A stretch of 64,000 nucleotides of DNA from an uncultured Prevotella sp. (GCA_900543585.1 UQRP01000009.1:1-64000), one strand, 5' to 3'. Numbered from the stretch's first letter, positions 42,401 through 52,128 are shown. The notes: a model not told the origin generated them from the sequence alone. Program-made: numbers and translations.

Positions 42401-42945
42401 TCATAGACATAGTCCACCTCCTTGAAACTCAAATCACGCAGTCTGTGCTCCAAATCGGTGATGTCTATTGTCTGCGAGGTTTTCAGAGAGATACGCCGCT
42501 CGTCGAGATGCCGCTCCGAGACGACAAGTTCAGCGATGGCCGAAGGATAGGTGACGATGCACAGCGGTTCATCTGCTTCACCCTTCGATGCCTTGTCTTT
42601 ACGCTGTGCAAGGGCGGCAAGGACCTCTGTCCGCGATATCTCGTTGGCAGCATCACGCTGCCCATATTTTACGGCTCGACGGTAAGCAGAGGGAAAGAAA
42701 TAATCAGCAGATGAACCCATCCTACTGATGTCATTGAAAAAATAGGCCGCCTCGTCAGCATCGTCGAGAATAAAGAGTATCGTACGACGGATCTTCTTCG
42801 CCACCGATGCAAAGAGCAGAGGCTGTGAAGATGCAACAAGACCCTGAAGGAAAACGCGGCGCACCGAATTGTCCTCAAGGGTCTTGGCAAGGGCACCAGC
42901 CTGTGGGAGATGCCCGTAAAGTTGTACTAAGTCAGGAAAAGTCAT
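39475..42945 (-). CDS. mfd: Transcription-repair coupling factor Mfd
   Basis: An 1156-residue translocase. UvrB-like N-terminal modules (about 1-330) precede the RNA-polymerase-interacting domain (PGDYLVHVDFGIGKFGGL). The RecG-like motor follows, with Walker A CGDVGFGKTE, Walker B IIDEEQKFG and SATPIPRTL, and the TRCF C-terminal domain ends the protein. It removes RNA polymerase stalled at DNA damage and recruits UvrA. It lies 3 bases after the glycosyltransferase gene and 3 before the acetyltransferase gene in a minus-strand unit. Confidence 0.98.
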   Translation of the reverse strand: MTFPDLVQLYGHLPQAGALAKTLEDNSVRRVFLQGLVASSQPLLFASVAKKIRRTILFILDDADEAAYFFNDISRMGSSADYFFPSAYRRAVKYGQRDAANEISRTEVLAALAQRKDKASKGEADEPLCIVTYPSAIAELVVSERHLDERRISLKTSQTIDITDLEHRLRDLSFKEVDYVYEPGQFAARGSILDVYSYSSELPFRIDFFGDEIDSIRTFTVEDQLSKDRKTGVEIVPELAAVENEKIPFLEFLPSDTLVVMKDEHFVYDIITKVYNEGFSSQAMTERLEGATELEQEQIRRDMNRESTLCRPTTFTDDISKFQWVEFKSAAPNAETSNHGVGMGTATLTFNTHPQPLFHKNFSLLKQSLEDFLLQGYKIYILADSPKQQQRLRDIFNGMDEDAADSTASGREDAIPFINVDKTLHAGFYDEDLKACFFTDHQIFDRYHKYSLKSDKARSGKMALTLKELQEMQPGDYLVHVDFGIGKFGGLIKVPNPTGGYQEVIRIIYQNNDKVDVSIHSLYKISKYRAADTGEPPRLSTLGTGAWERLKEKTKKKIKDIARDLIRLYAKRRHEKGFAFSADNFMQHELEASFLYEDTPDQLKATQDVKSDMERAVPMDRLICGDVGFGKTEIAVRAAFKAACDNKQTAVLVPTTVLAYQHFQTFKKRLHDFPVRVDYLSRARSAKQTKQVLEDLEAGRIDILVGTHKLIGKNVKWHDLGLLIIDEEQKFGVSTKEKLRKLKTNVDTLTMSATPIPRTLQFSLMGARDMSIMRTPPPNRYPIHTELCTFSGEVIADAINFEMSRSGQVFFVSDRIAGLQSLAELIHKYVPDCRVAIGHGQMSPEELEKIIMGFINYEYDVLLSTTIVENGVNIPNANTIIINDAHHFGLSDLHQMRGRVGRSNRKAFCYLLAPPRSALTPEARRRLEALETFSDLGSGFSLAMQDLDIRGAGNLLGSEQSGFMEDLGYETYQKILNQAVTELKNDEFADLYAEDINEGKEVSGDEFVEDCAVESDLPMFYPDTYVPTSSERMLLYRELDNIERDEDLKSYRQRLVDRFGPVPHEGDELMQVVMLRRLGRSLGCEKIMLKQGVMTMQFVSNQNSPFYKSNTFGRVIKYVMANPKRCNFKDAHGHRMIKIADVPSVAEAVTVLRNMK

Positions 42946-42948
42946 TAT

Positions 42949-43698
42949 TTATTTCGGAAGGGCAGGATATTTCTTAAACCACCCGTCAAAGCGCAGTCGC
43001 ATCACGCCAAAAAGGGCTTCAGAGAAGATACCTCCACTCATCTTGCTCGTGCCTTCACGGCGGTTGACGAAGATGACTGACACTTCCTTAATCTTAAAGC
43101 CTATCTTATAAGCGGTGTATTTCATCTCTATCTGGAAAGCATAACCTTTGAAGCGGATGTTGTCCAAGTCGATGGTCTCCAGCACACGCCGACGGTAGCA
43201 GACAAAGCCTGCTGTAGTGTCGTGGACATCAATTCCAGTCACAAAGCGTACATACTGAGAGGCAAAGTAACTCATCAGCCCCCGTCCCATCGGCCAGTTG
43301 ACGACATTGACACCCGAGATATAGCGTGAGCCCACAGCTACATCGGCGCCCTCATCGTGGCAGGCGGCATAGAGACGGGGAAGGTCATTGGGATTATGGC
43401 TGAAGTCGGCATCCATTTCAAAGATGTACTCGTATTTCCGCTCCAACGCCCATTTAAAACCTGTGATATAAGCTGTTCCCAGCCCCTGCTTACCGCTGCG
43501 CTCAATCAGGAAGAGACGGTCGGCAAACTCATCCTTCTGCAAACGCTTCACGATAGCAGCGGTACCGTCAGGGCTACCATCATCGATAACCAGGATATGA
43601 AAGCACTTCGCCAACGAGAACACCGCACGGATGATATTCTCCATGTTCTCCTTCTCGTTGTATGTGGGGATAATAACTATAGAGTCACTGTCATTCAT
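42949..43698 (-). CDS. Family 2 glycosyltransferase, polyprenol-phosphate mannosyltransferase-like
   Basis: A 249-residue GT-A enzyme. VIIPTYNEKENMENII is at the N-terminus, then IDDGSPDGTAAIV, the metal-binding FEMDADFSHNP, and GSRYISGVNVVNWP. These match the DPM1-like subgroup that links a sugar to polyprenol phosphate at the inner membrane. No C-terminal membrane helices are seen. The start at 43698 is chosen because the fold begins immediately; a longer frame upstream reads through non-conserved sequence. First gene of the mfd unit. Confidence 0.92.
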   Translation of the reverse strand: MNDSDSIVIIPTYNEKENMENIIRAVFSLAKCFHILVIDDGSPDGTAAIVKRLQKDEFADRLFLIERSGKQGLGTAYITGFKWALERKYEYIFEMDADFSHNPNDLPRLYAACHDEGADVAVGSRYISGVNVVNWPMGRGLMSYFASQYVRFVTGIDVHDTTAGFVCYRRRVLETIDLDNIRFKGYAFQIEMKYTAYKIGFKIKEVSVIFVNRREGTSKMSGGIFSEALFGVMRLRFDGWFKKYPALPK

Positions 43699-43776
43699 AA
43701 TCAAAGAATTCTTTTGATGCAAAATTAGGAAAATAATAGGACATAGCAACAAAGAAGTGCATTTTTTTGCCCTTGC

Positions 43777-45321
43777 CTACTCCACTACCTTCCAGTCGTC
43801 GATGCACCGGTGCTGCCGCGAGAAGTTGACACCGACCTTGATGAGCTTGCGCGAATCAGCAGCAAAGGGCTTGGCATAACCTTTATCCTCTATCTGCTGC
43901 AAGGCGGCATCAGCATCTTTATCGTATTTAAACTCAAAGATATAGATATAGTCTTTCGTCTTGGCTATCATGTCAATGCGCCCATCGGAGATAGTACGCT
44001 CTACGTCAACATAAAATCCAAGGAGTTTGGTGACAACATAGAACGCATTCTGGAAATAGAGTTCGGCATCACCAACAATCTTATAGTCAGTGTCTGCAAA
44101 CAGCACCTGCATGCGCTTCATAAAAGCCTCGGGCTTGCCCTGACGCAGGGCTATGACAAAATTGCGGATAAACATTGGCCCGCTCTCACTGCCCGTATTC
44201 ATATAATAAGGCATGAGAAAATTGGTGAAGCCTTCCTCCACTTCCTCATTTGGGAAGCCAAGGGTGTAAACCTGAAACTCACTATCATATCCCTTTATCG
44301 TCAGATAGCCACTTTGATAGATAATAGGGACAGGGCTCTCATCAATAGAGTCGATGGAGTTGAGAAAATCGGCACTCACCTGCTGCTCGGTAAGGTCAGG
44401 CAAGTAAAACTTATCACGTTGGAGAAGCTGAACGAGGAAGGTGGGGGTACCAGTTTCAAACCAATAACTGCCAAACTCACCCTTAGCAAAAGTATTCAAC
44501 AGACTAAAAGGATTGTACACTCCGTCACTCTTCTGATGGAAATGGTAGCCATCATAACGTCGCTTCATCTTAGCAAGTGTCTCCTCAATCGTTAGTCCAT
44601 TAATTTCAGCTACATATCTTATCCCATTCTCAAAGTAATCATGCATTTCTTTCTCTGTGATACCACAGATAGCCTGATAACGGGCATCCATAGAGATGTC
44701 GACCAGATTGTTGAGGTCAGAGAAGACGCTCACCTTTCCAAACTTTGTCACACCAGTGAGAAAGGCGAAATGAATATATTCATCCTGGGTTTTCAATACG
44801 GAATAAAAAGCCTTCAACGTAGCCCGAAACTTGCTCTGCAAATCCTTATTATTGATAGCCTGAAGCATAGGCTTGTCATATTCGTCGACAAGAATGACGA
44901 CAGGACGCCCCGTCTGCTGAGCGACTCTCTCTATCAATCCCTTGAAACGCAACTCTAACGTCACCTCGGAAGGAGACACTCCATAGACAGCCTCCTGCTT
45001 GCAGAGAAAGTCGTTAAGCACATGAAAAAGACTGTCATCAGAATCATACTTGCCAGTATTGAGGTCGATATAAAGTACTGGATACGAAGTCCATTCCTTC
45101 TCCAAGTTTTCTATAGCCAGCCCCTTGAACAGCTCGCGCTTTCCCCTAAAATAGGCCGCCATGGTAGATACAATCAATGATTTTCCAAACCGACGCGGAC
45201 GGCTCAGAAAATAATATTTTCCCTCAGTAGCCAACTTATAAATATATGCCGTTTTGTCAACATATACATAGCCATTGGTGCGAAGGCTTTCAAAACTCTG
45301 TATTCCGATGGGATATTTCAT
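43777..45321 (-). CDS. AAA-family ATPase with C-terminal PD-(D/E)XK nuclease-like domain
   Basis: A 514-residue protein. The N-terminal AAA-like part has YVDKTAYIYKL, Walker A RPRRFGKS (about 41-48) and Walker B VILVDEYDKPML. The C-terminus carries a restriction-endonuclease-like signature: GRIDMIAKTKDYIYIFEFKY (D followed by E-x-K). This is a common multi-copy family in Bacteroidales with no settled function. It has its own promoter. The ATG at 45321 is preferred to a GTG immediately upstream. Confidence 0.88.
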   Translation of the reverse strand: MKYPIGIQSFESLRTNGYVYVDKTAYIYKLATEGKYYFLSRPRRFGKSLIVSTMAAYFRGKRELFKGLAIENLEKEWTSYPVLYIDLNTGKYDSDDSLFHVLNDFLCKQEAVYGVSPSEVTLELRFKGLIERVAQQTGRPVVILVDEYDKPMLQAINNKDLQSKFRATLKAFYSVLKTQDEYIHFAFLTGVTKFGKVSVFSDLNNLVDISMDARYQAICGITEKEMHDYFENGIRYVAEINGLTIEETLAKMKRRYDGYHFHQKSDGVYNPFSLLNTFAKGEFGSYWFETGTPTFLVQLLQRDKFYLPDLTEQQVSADFLNSIDSIDESPVPIIYQSGYLTIKGYDSEFQVYTLGFPNEEVEEGFTNFLMPYYMNTGSESGPMFIRNFVIALRQGKPEAFMKRMQVLFADTDYKIVGDAELYFQNAFYVVTKLLGFYVDVERTISDGRIDMIAKTKDYIYIFEFKYDKDADAALQQIEDKGYAKPFAADSRKLIKVGVNFSRQHRCIDDWKVVE

Positions 45322-45344
45322 CACACTAAAATTTGTCTACTCTG

Positions 45345-45375
45345 CAAAGCTACATAAAATTTACTGATAAGCCAA
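45345..45375 (-). promoter_or_regulatory. Promoter of the AAA/nuclease gene
   Basis: On the minus strand TAGCTTTG (45345-45352) is the -7 box and TTG (45373-45375) lies 20 bases upstream. Confidence 0.6.
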
Positions 45376-45538
45376 GACTTTATGATTGATTTTTATACGT
45401 TTACACCTACTTTCATAGATTGATAGTGAGAATACAGATATTTCAGTGTTCATACACCTACGACCGCTCATGACGATGGGAAGAGCAGGCACGACAGCAC
45501 TTCACTTCGCTTAAAAAATAATATAAAATGTTTTTTCC

Positions 45539-45569
45539 TTTGAGTTTTCAAATAAAAAGCCTATTTTTG
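45539..45569 (+). promoter_or_regulatory. Promoter of the menaquinone operon
   Basis: TTTG (45539-45542), 19-base spacer, TATTTTTG (45562-45569), 50 bases before the first gene. An imperfect inverted repeat at 45571-45594 (CATAC...GCCGTATG) follows in the leader. Confidence 0.75.
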
Positions 45570-45619
45570 CCATACAAACGGCTTTTGCCGTATGAATAAC
45601 CAAATAAACGATCTGTAAA

Positions 45620-46036
45620 ATGAACATAGAAAAGGAAAAGAAAATCATAGAAAGCCAGGAAGGTCTTAGCCGGACCCTTGGCATGGAATTTATCTCTACC
45701 CCCGAACCAGACACCTGCATGGCACGCATGAAAGTAGACGGCCGCAACCGCCAGCCCTTTGGCTTTCTCTCAGGCGGAGCTTCCCTTGCCTTGGCTGAGA
45801 ATCTCGCCGGTGTGGGCTCCATGGCGCTTAGTCCAAAGAAACTACCTGTCGGCATCAGCGTCAGCGGCAGCCATGTACAGGCCGTCCTTGAAGGAGATAC
45901 CGTGACAGCCTATGGTAAGCTGCAATTCAAAGGCCACACACTCCACGAATGGCAGATAGACATTAAAAACTCTAAAGGAGAGCTTATCTCGACAGTTCAC
46001 GTCACCAACTATCTCATAACCCCGCAAAAGAAATAG
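45620..46036 (+). CDS. Hotdog-fold thioesterase, probable DHNA-CoA hydrolase
   Basis: A 138-residue PaaI-type thioesterase. The active-site region is PFGFLSGGASLALAENLAGVGS with E60 as catalytic residue, followed by GISVSGSHVQAVLEGDTVTAYGK. It is first in the operon with menF, menD and menB, 4 bases before menF. Family and context suggest hydrolysis of 1,4-dihydroxy-2-naphthoyl-CoA in menaquinone synthesis (MenI role); specificity is inferred from context. Confidence 0.88.
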   Translation: MNIEKEKKIIESQEGLSRTLGMEFISTPEPDTCMARMKVDGRNRQPFGFLSGGASLALAENLAGVGSMALSPKKLPVGISVSGSHVQAVLEGDTVTAYGKLQFKGHTLHEWQIDIKNSKGELISTVHVTNYLITPQKK

Positions 46037-46040
46037 ACGC

Positions 46041-47039
46041 ATGAGCGATTACGCACTCTACAGGTATCCTGAAGCTCATACCTATCACGCGATTCGTGGC
46101 AAGGCAGAGACTGTGGACAACATCATAGAGCTGAAAGACAGCAAAGGTTTTGTCATAGCTCCTTTCCACATCGGCGGCAACGAGCCCATGCTGTTAATAC
46201 CCGCCAATCAATCAGAAGAGCATACAATTCCGGAGAGCATAGGTGAGCATGCCCAAATCATCGGTGAGGAAAGTCACCGAGACGACTATCACCATGCCTT
46301 TGCCACCTTCCATCGTGCACTTTGTGATGGAAGATTAGGGAAAGTCGTGCTGTCGCGCCGTCTCGACATCCCCCTTGACAGAGCTGTCGATCCACAGGAG
46401 ATATTCTTCAACGCCTGCCGCAGGTATCCACACCAGATGATAGTTCTCGTCCATACCCAAGAGAGTGGAACTTGGCTGATGGCTACACCGGAGGTTCTGA
46501 TGGAGAAAGACCATGACAGGTGGAATACGATGGCCCTGGCCGGAACCATGACGACACCGGGGCCATGGAGCAATAAAAACATCGAGGAGCAGTTCATCGT
46601 AGCACGATACATCCTGAACTGTATCGCACGGCGTGCCTATTTCATCCAGCATTCCACGCCGCATGTGGCTACTGCTGCCAACCTGTATCATCTTCGCACG
46701 GACTTCACCTTTATATGTAATAATGACGGTGAAGTCTTTCAGGTTCTCAGCGACCTCCACCCCACCCCTGCTGTCTGTGGCATTCCCAAAGAGGAAGCCA
46801 TGAATATCATCCTCAAGGGAGAAACCATGAACAGAAAATACTACAGCGGTTTCAGTGGGCCCATCGGCATTGACGACGAGACCCATCTTTTCGTCTCTCT
46901 CCGCTGTATGGAGATTGACGGGTGCAACTGTCATCTTTACGCCGGGGGCGGTCTGCTCAAGGAGAGCATTGAGGAGGACGAATGGAAAGAGACAGAAGTA
47001 AAACTTAACACCATGCGAGATGTATTGCGACAAAGCTAA
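46041..47039 (+). CDS. menF: Isochorismate synthase
   Basis: A 332-residue chorismate-binding enzyme that isomerises chorismate to isochorismate, the first committed step toward menaquinone. The family core is visible: LGKVVLSRRLDIPL, TPEVLMEKDHDRWNTMALAGTM, LHPTPAVCGIPKEEA and YSGFSGPIGIDDE. It is somewhat short at the N-terminus, as usual for Bacteroidetes MenF. It overlaps menD by 20 bases. Confidence 0.93.
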   Translation: MSDYALYRYPEAHTYHAIRGKAETVDNIIELKDSKGFVIAPFHIGGNEPMLLIPANQSEEHTIPESIGEHAQIIGEESHRDDYHHAFATFHRALCDGRLGKVVLSRRLDIPLDRAVDPQEIFFNACRRYPHQMIVLVHTQESGTWLMATPEVLMEKDHDRWNTMALAGTMTTPGPWSNKNIEEQFIVARYILNCIARRAYFIQHSTPHVATAANLYHLRTDFTFICNNDGEVFQVLSDLHPTPAVCGIPKEEAMNIILKGETMNRKYYSGFSGPIGIDDETHLFVSLRCMEIDGCNCHLYAGGGLLKESIEEDEWKETEVKLNTMRDVLRQS

Positions 47040-48672
47040 CGTCAACACCCTCACGGCTCTTCTCATGGCCCACGGCGTGCGTGACGCTATCGTATGTCCG
47101 GGCTCACGCAACGCACCGATTGTCCATAACCTCAATCTTTGCCCCGATATCCACTGTTATCCCGTCACCGATGAGCGCAGCGCCGGCTTCTACGCCTTAG
47201 GACTGGCTGAAGCCACCGCAAGGCCTGTGGTGGTCTGTGTCACCTCTGGCTCAGCATTGCTCAATGTGCTGCCTGCCGTCGCCGAGGCTTACTACCGGCA
47301 TGTCCCAGTAGTAGTCATCTCTGCCGACCGCCCGAAGGAGTGGATAGACCAACTCGACGGTCAGACACTGCCACAAGAGGGTGCCCTTGGAAGATTTGTC
47401 CGTAAAGCAGTATCTCTGCCAGAATGGGACACTGATGGTTCAGAAAGGGCAACGACCCAACACTGGTATTGCAACAGAATCATCAACGAGACACTGTCAG
47501 CAGCTATGTCTGACGGTGGCGGACCAGTGCATATCAATGTTCCTCTGACACCTCCTCTCTATGATTTTACAGTCCCCGAGCTTCCAACTGAACGAGTCAT
47601 CAAGCGGAAGTCCACAGCCGTTGCTGACCTTACAGCGCTCAACGAAGCTATAGAACGGGCAAGCAGGCCCATCATCGTCATCGGACAAACGCATGAGGGT
47701 GAAATATCAGAAGATGCTATCTTTCGTCTGGCCCAACAGCATATTGTCGTTCTTCAAGAGGCGCTCAGCGGAAATATCTTGGAATGGCCCATCGACCGTA
47801 TGATGGAGACAATAAAAGATGACGACAGCTACCTGCCCGACTTCATCCTCTACATGGGTGATACCATCGTCAGCCAGGGGCTCAAGGCCTTTCTGCGACG
47901 TGCTCAGCATGCAGTCTGTTGGAGAGTTGATGCCGCCGGAGCGATGCAGGACACATTCATGAACCTCAGCGGCTCTATAAAGGCAGCCCCAAGACAAGTG
48001 CTCGAAGGTGTCAACGCTGAAGCCGACAAGGACTGGTTTGAAAAGTGGCAAACACTCAGCCGTAAGACAACAGCGAAACTCACCATTTTCTTTCCAGCAT
48101 ACTCTTCCATAGAAGCTGTAAGGGCCTTCGAGGAAATCATTGTCGACAAAGACTGCGCTGTGCATTACGCTAACAGCATGTCGGTTCGGTTAGGCTGTCT
48201 CTACGCCCACCACTTCATTCATTGCAACCGTGGTGTCAATGGCATAGAAGGTTCTCTGTCGACGGCTGCAGGTTATTCTCTGTCAACGAAGAAGCCTGTA
48301 TATTGCGTCATCGGCGACCTCAGCTTCTTTTATGACCAGAACGCGCTGTGGAATACCAATCTCAGAGGCAACCTGAGGATTCTGTTGCTTAACAACGGAG
48401 GAGGTGGCATCTTTCAGAAGTTTGACGCCTTGCGGAAGTCTGTTGCAGATAGCAACAATGTGATGGCCCTACACCTTACATCGGCCCAGGGCATCTGCAT
48501 GGAGAATCATGTGGAATATCACTGTGCCACCAACGAAATGGAATTGCATCAGGGTATCATCGCCCTCACGGCAGCCTACAGCCACAACCCTATTCTCCTC
48601 GAAGTCATAACCGACACTGAGCAAGACTGGGTGAACTATAGGAAATACTTTCAACACAAGATAAAAGAATAA
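47020..48672 (+). CDS. menD: SEPHCHC synthase MenD
   Basis: A 550-residue ThDP-dependent enzyme joining isochorismate and 2-oxoglutarate. N-terminal [22 protein letters not shown] and [17 protein letters not shown] are typical. The ThDP-binding region is [15 protein letters not shown] ... [11 protein letters not shown]. Length is normal. It is translated from within the end of menF, so coupling is likely. Confidence 0.96.
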   Translation: MYCDKANVNTLTALLMAHGVRDAIVCPGSRNAPIVHNLNLCPDIHCYPVTDERSAGFYALGLAEATARPVVVCVTSGSALLNVLPAVAEAYYRHVPVVVISADRPKEWIDQLDGQTLPQEGALGRFVRKAVSLPEWDTDGSERATTQHWYCNRIINETLSAAMSDGGGPVHINVPLTPPLYDFTVPELPTERVIKRKSTAVADLTALNEAIERASRPIIVIGQTHEGEISEDAIFRLAQQHIVVLQEALSGNILEWPIDRMMETIKDDDSYLPDFILYMGDTIVSQGLKAFLRRAQHAVCWRVDAAGAMQDTFMNLSGSIKAAPRQVLEGVNAEADKDWFEKWQTLSRKTTAKLTIFFPAYSSIEAVRAFEEIIVDKDCAVHYANSMSVRLGCLYAHHFIHCNRGVNGIEGSLSTAAGYSLSTKKPVYCVIGDLSFFYDQNALWNTNLRGNLRILLLNNGGGGIFQKFDALRKSVADSNNVMALHLTSAQGICMENHVEYHCATNEMELHQGIIALTAAYSHNPILLEVITDTEQDWVNYRKYFQHKIKE

Positions 48673-48688
48673 GATTAAGAAAAAAGAT

Positions 48689-49516
48689 ATGAACACAAGA
48701 GACTGGAAAAAGATTGAAGGGTTTGACTTTAAAGAGATTCTCTTTGAGGAATACAACCACATTGCTAAAATCACTATCAACCGTCCGCGATACCGCAACG
48801 CTTTCACTCCCCTTACCGTTTGGGAGATGAGCCAAGCCTTCACCTACTGCCGCGACCACCTCGACATCCGCGTGGTAATACTCACAGGAGCTGGCGACAA
48901 AGCTTTCTGCTCAGGCGGCGACATGCACGTCAAAGGGCGCGGTGGCTATGTTGGCTCGGATGGTGTGCCCCGCCTCAACGTCCTCGACGTACAGATGCAG
49001 ATACGGCGCTTGCCGAAACCCGTCATTGCTATGGTCAACGGCTATGCCATTGGCGGCGGACACGTCCTCCACGTCGTCTGCGATCTCACCATTGCCTCCG
49101 AGAATGCCATCTTCGGACAGACAGGGCCCAAAGTAGGAAGTTTCGACGCTGGTCTCGGTGCCAGCTACCTCGCACGCATCGTAGGACAGAAGAAAGCCCG
49201 GGAGATATGGTACCTCTGCCGACAGTATTCGGCGAAGGAAGCTGAACAGATGGGACTTGTCAACAAGGTTGTACCCTTCGACCAATTAGAGGATGAGACC
49301 GTAGCATGGTGTGAGACCATCATGGAACGCTCTCCGCTGGCCATCCGCATGATGAAGGCGGGCTTCAACGCCGAACTCGACGGGCAGGCAGGCATCCAGG
49401 AACTCGCCGGTGATGCCACCATGCTCTACTACACCCTCGACGAAGCGCAAGAAGGCGGGCGCGCTTTCCTGGAGAAGCGGAAGCCTGACTTCGATAAATA
49501 TCCACAATTCCCATAA
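48689..49516 (+). CDS. menB: 1,4-dihydroxy-2-naphthoyl-CoA synthase
   Basis: A 275-residue crotonase-fold enzyme that cyclises o-succinylbenzoyl-Co[35 protein letters not shown], the oxyanion-hole [15 protein letters not shown] and [19 protein letters not shown] are characteristic. It lies 16 bases after menD. A terminator follows, so menB ends the first men transcript, away from menC and menE. Confidence 0.97.
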   Translation: MNTRDWKKIEGFDFKEILFEEYNHIAKITINRPRYRNAFTPLTVWEMSQAFTYCRDHLDIRVVILTGAGDKAFCSGGDMHVKGRGGYVGSDGVPRLNVLDVQMQIRRLPKPVIAMVNGYAIGGGHVLHVVCDLTIASENAIFGQTGPKVGSFDAGLGASYLARIVGQKKAREIWYLCRQYSAKEAEQMGLVNKVVPFDQLEDETVAWCETIMERSPLAIRMMKAGFNAELDGQAGIQELAGDATMLYYTLDEAQEGGRAFLEKRKPDFDKYPQFP

Positions 49517-49599
49517 GACAGAGTAACAACAGCTCACCAAGAGCGACGAGGGATGAAATGCAGAACTAACATGGTCGCACAGCGACTAAGAACCTAAGA

Positions 49600-49630
49600 A
49601 AACGGCTCCGATTAAACGGAGCCGCTTTAC
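49600..49630 (+). terminator. Terminator after menB
   Basis: CGGCTCCG (49603-49610) pairs with CGGAGCCG (49617-49624), followed by CTTTA. The rest of 49517-49819 (302 bases) shows no gene; only a weak -7-like GAGATTTG near 49758 precedes the sigma factor. Confidence 0.75.
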
Positions 49631-49819
49631 CAGACATCAATTATTAGTTATTAGAGTACTCATTCGTACTTTTTGGGGGGCTCTCTCAATATCCTTAAAC
49701 TTATCCTCACACAGAGCCACAGCGAACACAAAGAAGGCTACACAAAAAAATAATATTGAGATTTGCGTAGCGTTTTCACATCTTTATCGTATTAGTAACA
49801 AACGCATCCGAAAATCTGA

Positions 49820-50323
49820 ATGGAAATTAGCGAGTTCATAGAATATGTAAAGCGATACCGACCTGAATTTGTCGGCATCGCACACCACTATTTCCATGAT
49901 GAGCGCGAGGTGGAAGATGCCGTGCAAGATGCGCTGATTCGTTTGTGGATGGCAAGGAAAAGGATAGAGCCCCCCGAACGATTCCGCGAATATGGAGCAA
50001 TAGCTACAAGAAACGTCTGCCTAGACAAAATAAGGGGAAGGCACGGCTATCACTTTGTGGAAGTGGATTGGGCGGAAGGCAAGACATCCGGCCCTACACC
50101 ACAATCGAAGCTGGAAGAGTCTGAAAACGAGCGGCTGATGCAGCAATGTATGAAAAGCCTTCCTGCTAAATACAAGGAACTGATACAGATGAGAAACGGC
50201 GAGGGGTTGAGTTATAAGGACATAGCAAACCTCATTGGCAGTACAGAGTCATCGGTACGCGGTATGGTGGCGAAGGCACGGGCAATGCTCATCACGCAAT
50301 TCAACGAAAGGAGAAAGAAATGA
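49820..50323 (+). CDS. ECF-type RNA polymerase sigma factor
   Basis: A 167-residue sigma-70 family protein with only regions 2 and 4. Region 2 includes EREVEDAVQDALIRLW (about 29-44) and the promoter-melting segment. Region 4 has the helix-turn-helix GLSYKDIANLIGSTESSVRGMVAKA. It is first in a five-gene unit; its stop overlaps the next start by 4 bases. It probably directs this operon or a surface regulon under control of the adjacent membrane protein. Confidence 0.94.
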   Translation: MEISEFIEYVKRYRPEFVGIAHHYFHDEREVEDAVQDALIRLWMARKRIEPPERFREYGAIATRNVCLDKIRGRHGYHFVEVDWAEGKTSGPTPQSKLEESENERLMQQCMKSLPAKYKELIQMRNGEGLSYKDIANLIGSTESSVRGMVAKARAMLITQFNERRKK

Positions 50324-51024
50324 AGAAAGAAGAGTACATAGGACAGCTTCTCAAGAAGTTTATGCAAGCAGAGACTTCCGAACAACAGGAGTCGGAGCTT
50401 GCTGACTATTTCCGTCAGGCCAAGAAGCTCCCTGAAGAATGGGAGGCTTACAAGCAATACTTCAAGGTCTTCGACTCAGGAAAGGCGTCTTTCAGTACGG
50501 GTCACTCAACACCAATATTAAGAAGGTGTTGGCACTACGCTGTTGCTTGCATTGCTGCAATGGCAGTCTGTGCTGTTGCGTTGAGGTATACTTTATACAC
50601 TTCTGAGGGCGGTAAAAGGCTGGTAACAGAGACATCCAAGCAGGTGCAACAGACGGAAGCCCGAAAAGCGACAGACACAACTGACGTGAAAGGAAATTCA
50701 ATGACAACGCTCGGAGCAAGGCCAAACACATCCGGAAAGGTATGCATGAAGCGAAGCGGCAACAGCACAAGCAGAAAGGCAAGCAGCACTGGGTACGTCC
50801 CTGTTCCCCAACCTGTCGCAGCGACTGAAACCCGGCACTATGCTATGACATCAACAGAGACTAGGGTCGAAGAGCCTTCCCATCAAAGACGGGCCGCCGA
50901 CATCGACGCCTCTGTCGCTTACATCAAATCAAGAGGTGAGAACCTTGAGAGACAAGTCTTGGCTTCAAAAGGCTACATTGAGTATAACATGGGTATCAAC
51001 AAAGACTTAGAGCAGAATTTATGA
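50320..51024 (+). CDS. Putative membrane-anchored anti-sigma factor
   Basis: A 234-residue protein that I do not recognise by family. The N-terminal 65 residues are soluble and helical (EEYIGQLLKKFMQAETSEQQESELADYF, read in two parts). A single membrane helix covers about 73-90 (HYAVACIAAMAVCAVALRY). The remainder is a polar Thr/Ser/Lys-rich periplasmic segment. Size, topology and the ATGA overlap with the sigma gene fit an anti-sigma factor; the role is inferred from context. Confidence 0.7.
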   Translation: MKKEEYIGQLLKKFMQAETSEQQESELADYFRQAKKLPEEWEAYKQYFKVFDSGKASFSTGHSTPILRRCWHYAVACIAAMAVCAVALRYTLYTSEGGKRLVTETSKQVQQTEARKATDTTDVKGNSMTTLGARPNTSGKVCMKRSGNSTSRKASSTGYVPVPQPVAATETRHYAMTSTETRVEEPSHQRRAADIDASVAYIKSRGENLERQVLASKGYIEYNMGINKDLEQNL

Positions 51025-52118
51025 AAAAGATGATAATGCTTGCAGCGTGTGTCTCTTTTGCGCTGGCATCGCTGGCACAAAAGCCCAACCCGGCTATAGT
51101 AAAACTCTTTAATGAGTTTGGCCATGCCGACATAGAACACACCTATTCTGCCGACAACAAAGGGCAGGAGTACTACCTTGCGCTCTATAAACTCCCCAAA
51201 GCCGACATAGATGATCTCATACAGTATAACAGGTTGGGACAGGCTGACTTTCCTTTCCAATTAGAGGGGACAAAGGAGTATATAGACTCTCAGCTCAAAG
51301 AAAGCGCGAAGGCTCAACATGATGAATCTATGATAAAGCCTGTCATCAAGCATACGCTTGACAGCCTTGCTCCGTTGTCAAAAGAATGCTACCACTATGA
51401 AGTGCACAATAGCTTGAGTGATACCACCAAATATGTACTTGCGTTGAACAACATGCCGGAGGACTTATTTCAGCAGCGGGTAAAAGGGCGAGTAGAGAAG
51501 AAAGCGGGTAATGAATTCATTGACTATTTCAGCTACAACAGAGGTACTTTCCTGCATTATATTTTGCCACCACTACAGAGAAGCTCACTGGCGACCCTTT
51601 ATACTGAAGAATCGCTCAAGACTCATTTAGAAGCTATCCTGATAAAAAACAAGGGGAAGAAGTACACTGTCAGTTATGATATTAATTCTGGCACTAACAT
51701 CTATCCGCAGGATTGGTATATATTAAAACACTCTGACGAGTCACATTCCAAGAGCTATGGGACACATTATTATATCCCTACAACCCAAGATGCGCAGAAC
51801 AGCCTTGTAAAGGAAATCGCAGAAGCAGTTACTCAGTTTCTGACGTCTACATCTGACACGTCAGAATATAGCCTTTTCTATACCCTTCCTTTAGGAAATG
51901 CCAAATACAACAGTTCCGCTTACGACCATCTGATATTTTGCATAGCAGAAAGTAGCGCGCGGCATTTCAGCATCAACATGAAGATGACCGACAATGGGCT
52001 TCATGTGTTGTTGCTGTCAAATGAAGGAGAATGGCTTGTTCCCCGACGGTCATGGTGGAAAATCAAAGCCATCAGAGGGGAGAACATTGTGTATGAGAAA
52101 GATTTCCTAAACGACTAA
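51021..52118 (+). CDS. Secreted protein of unknown function in ECF operon
   Basis: A 365-residue protein with a signal peptide (about 1-19, ending SLAQ). No family is recognised. It is mixed alpha/beta with many Tyr, Lys and Ser residues, lacks a lipobox, and should be periplasmic. It overlaps the putative anti-sigma gene by 4 bases, so it is tightly coupled. By eye the gene is more A+T-rich than the flanking men genes, which may reflect transfer. Confidence 0.72.
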   Translation: MKKMIMLAACVSFALASLAQKPNPAIVKLFNEFGHADIEHTYSADNKGQEYYLALYKLPKADIDDLIQYNRLGQADFPFQLEGTKEYIDSQLKESAKAQHDESMIKPVIKHTLDSLAPLSKECYHYEVHNSLSDTTKYVLALNNMPEDLFQQRVKGRVEKKAGNEFIDYFSYNRGTFLHYILPPLQRSSLATLYTEESLKTHLEAILIKNKGKKYTVSYDINSGTNIYPQDWYILKHSDESHSKSYGTHYYIPTTQDAQNSLVKEIAEAVTQFLTSTSDTSEYSLFYTLPLGNAKYNSSAYDHLIFCIAESSARHFSINMKMTDNGLHVLLLSNEGEWLVPRRSWWKIKAIRGENIVYEKDFLND

Positions 52119-52128
52119 TAGCCCTTCC

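Noticed and set aside
43777..45321. Transposase or insertion sequence
   Set aside because: The gene has AAA and nuclease-like motifs but no DDE or HUH signature and no terminal inverted repeats around it.
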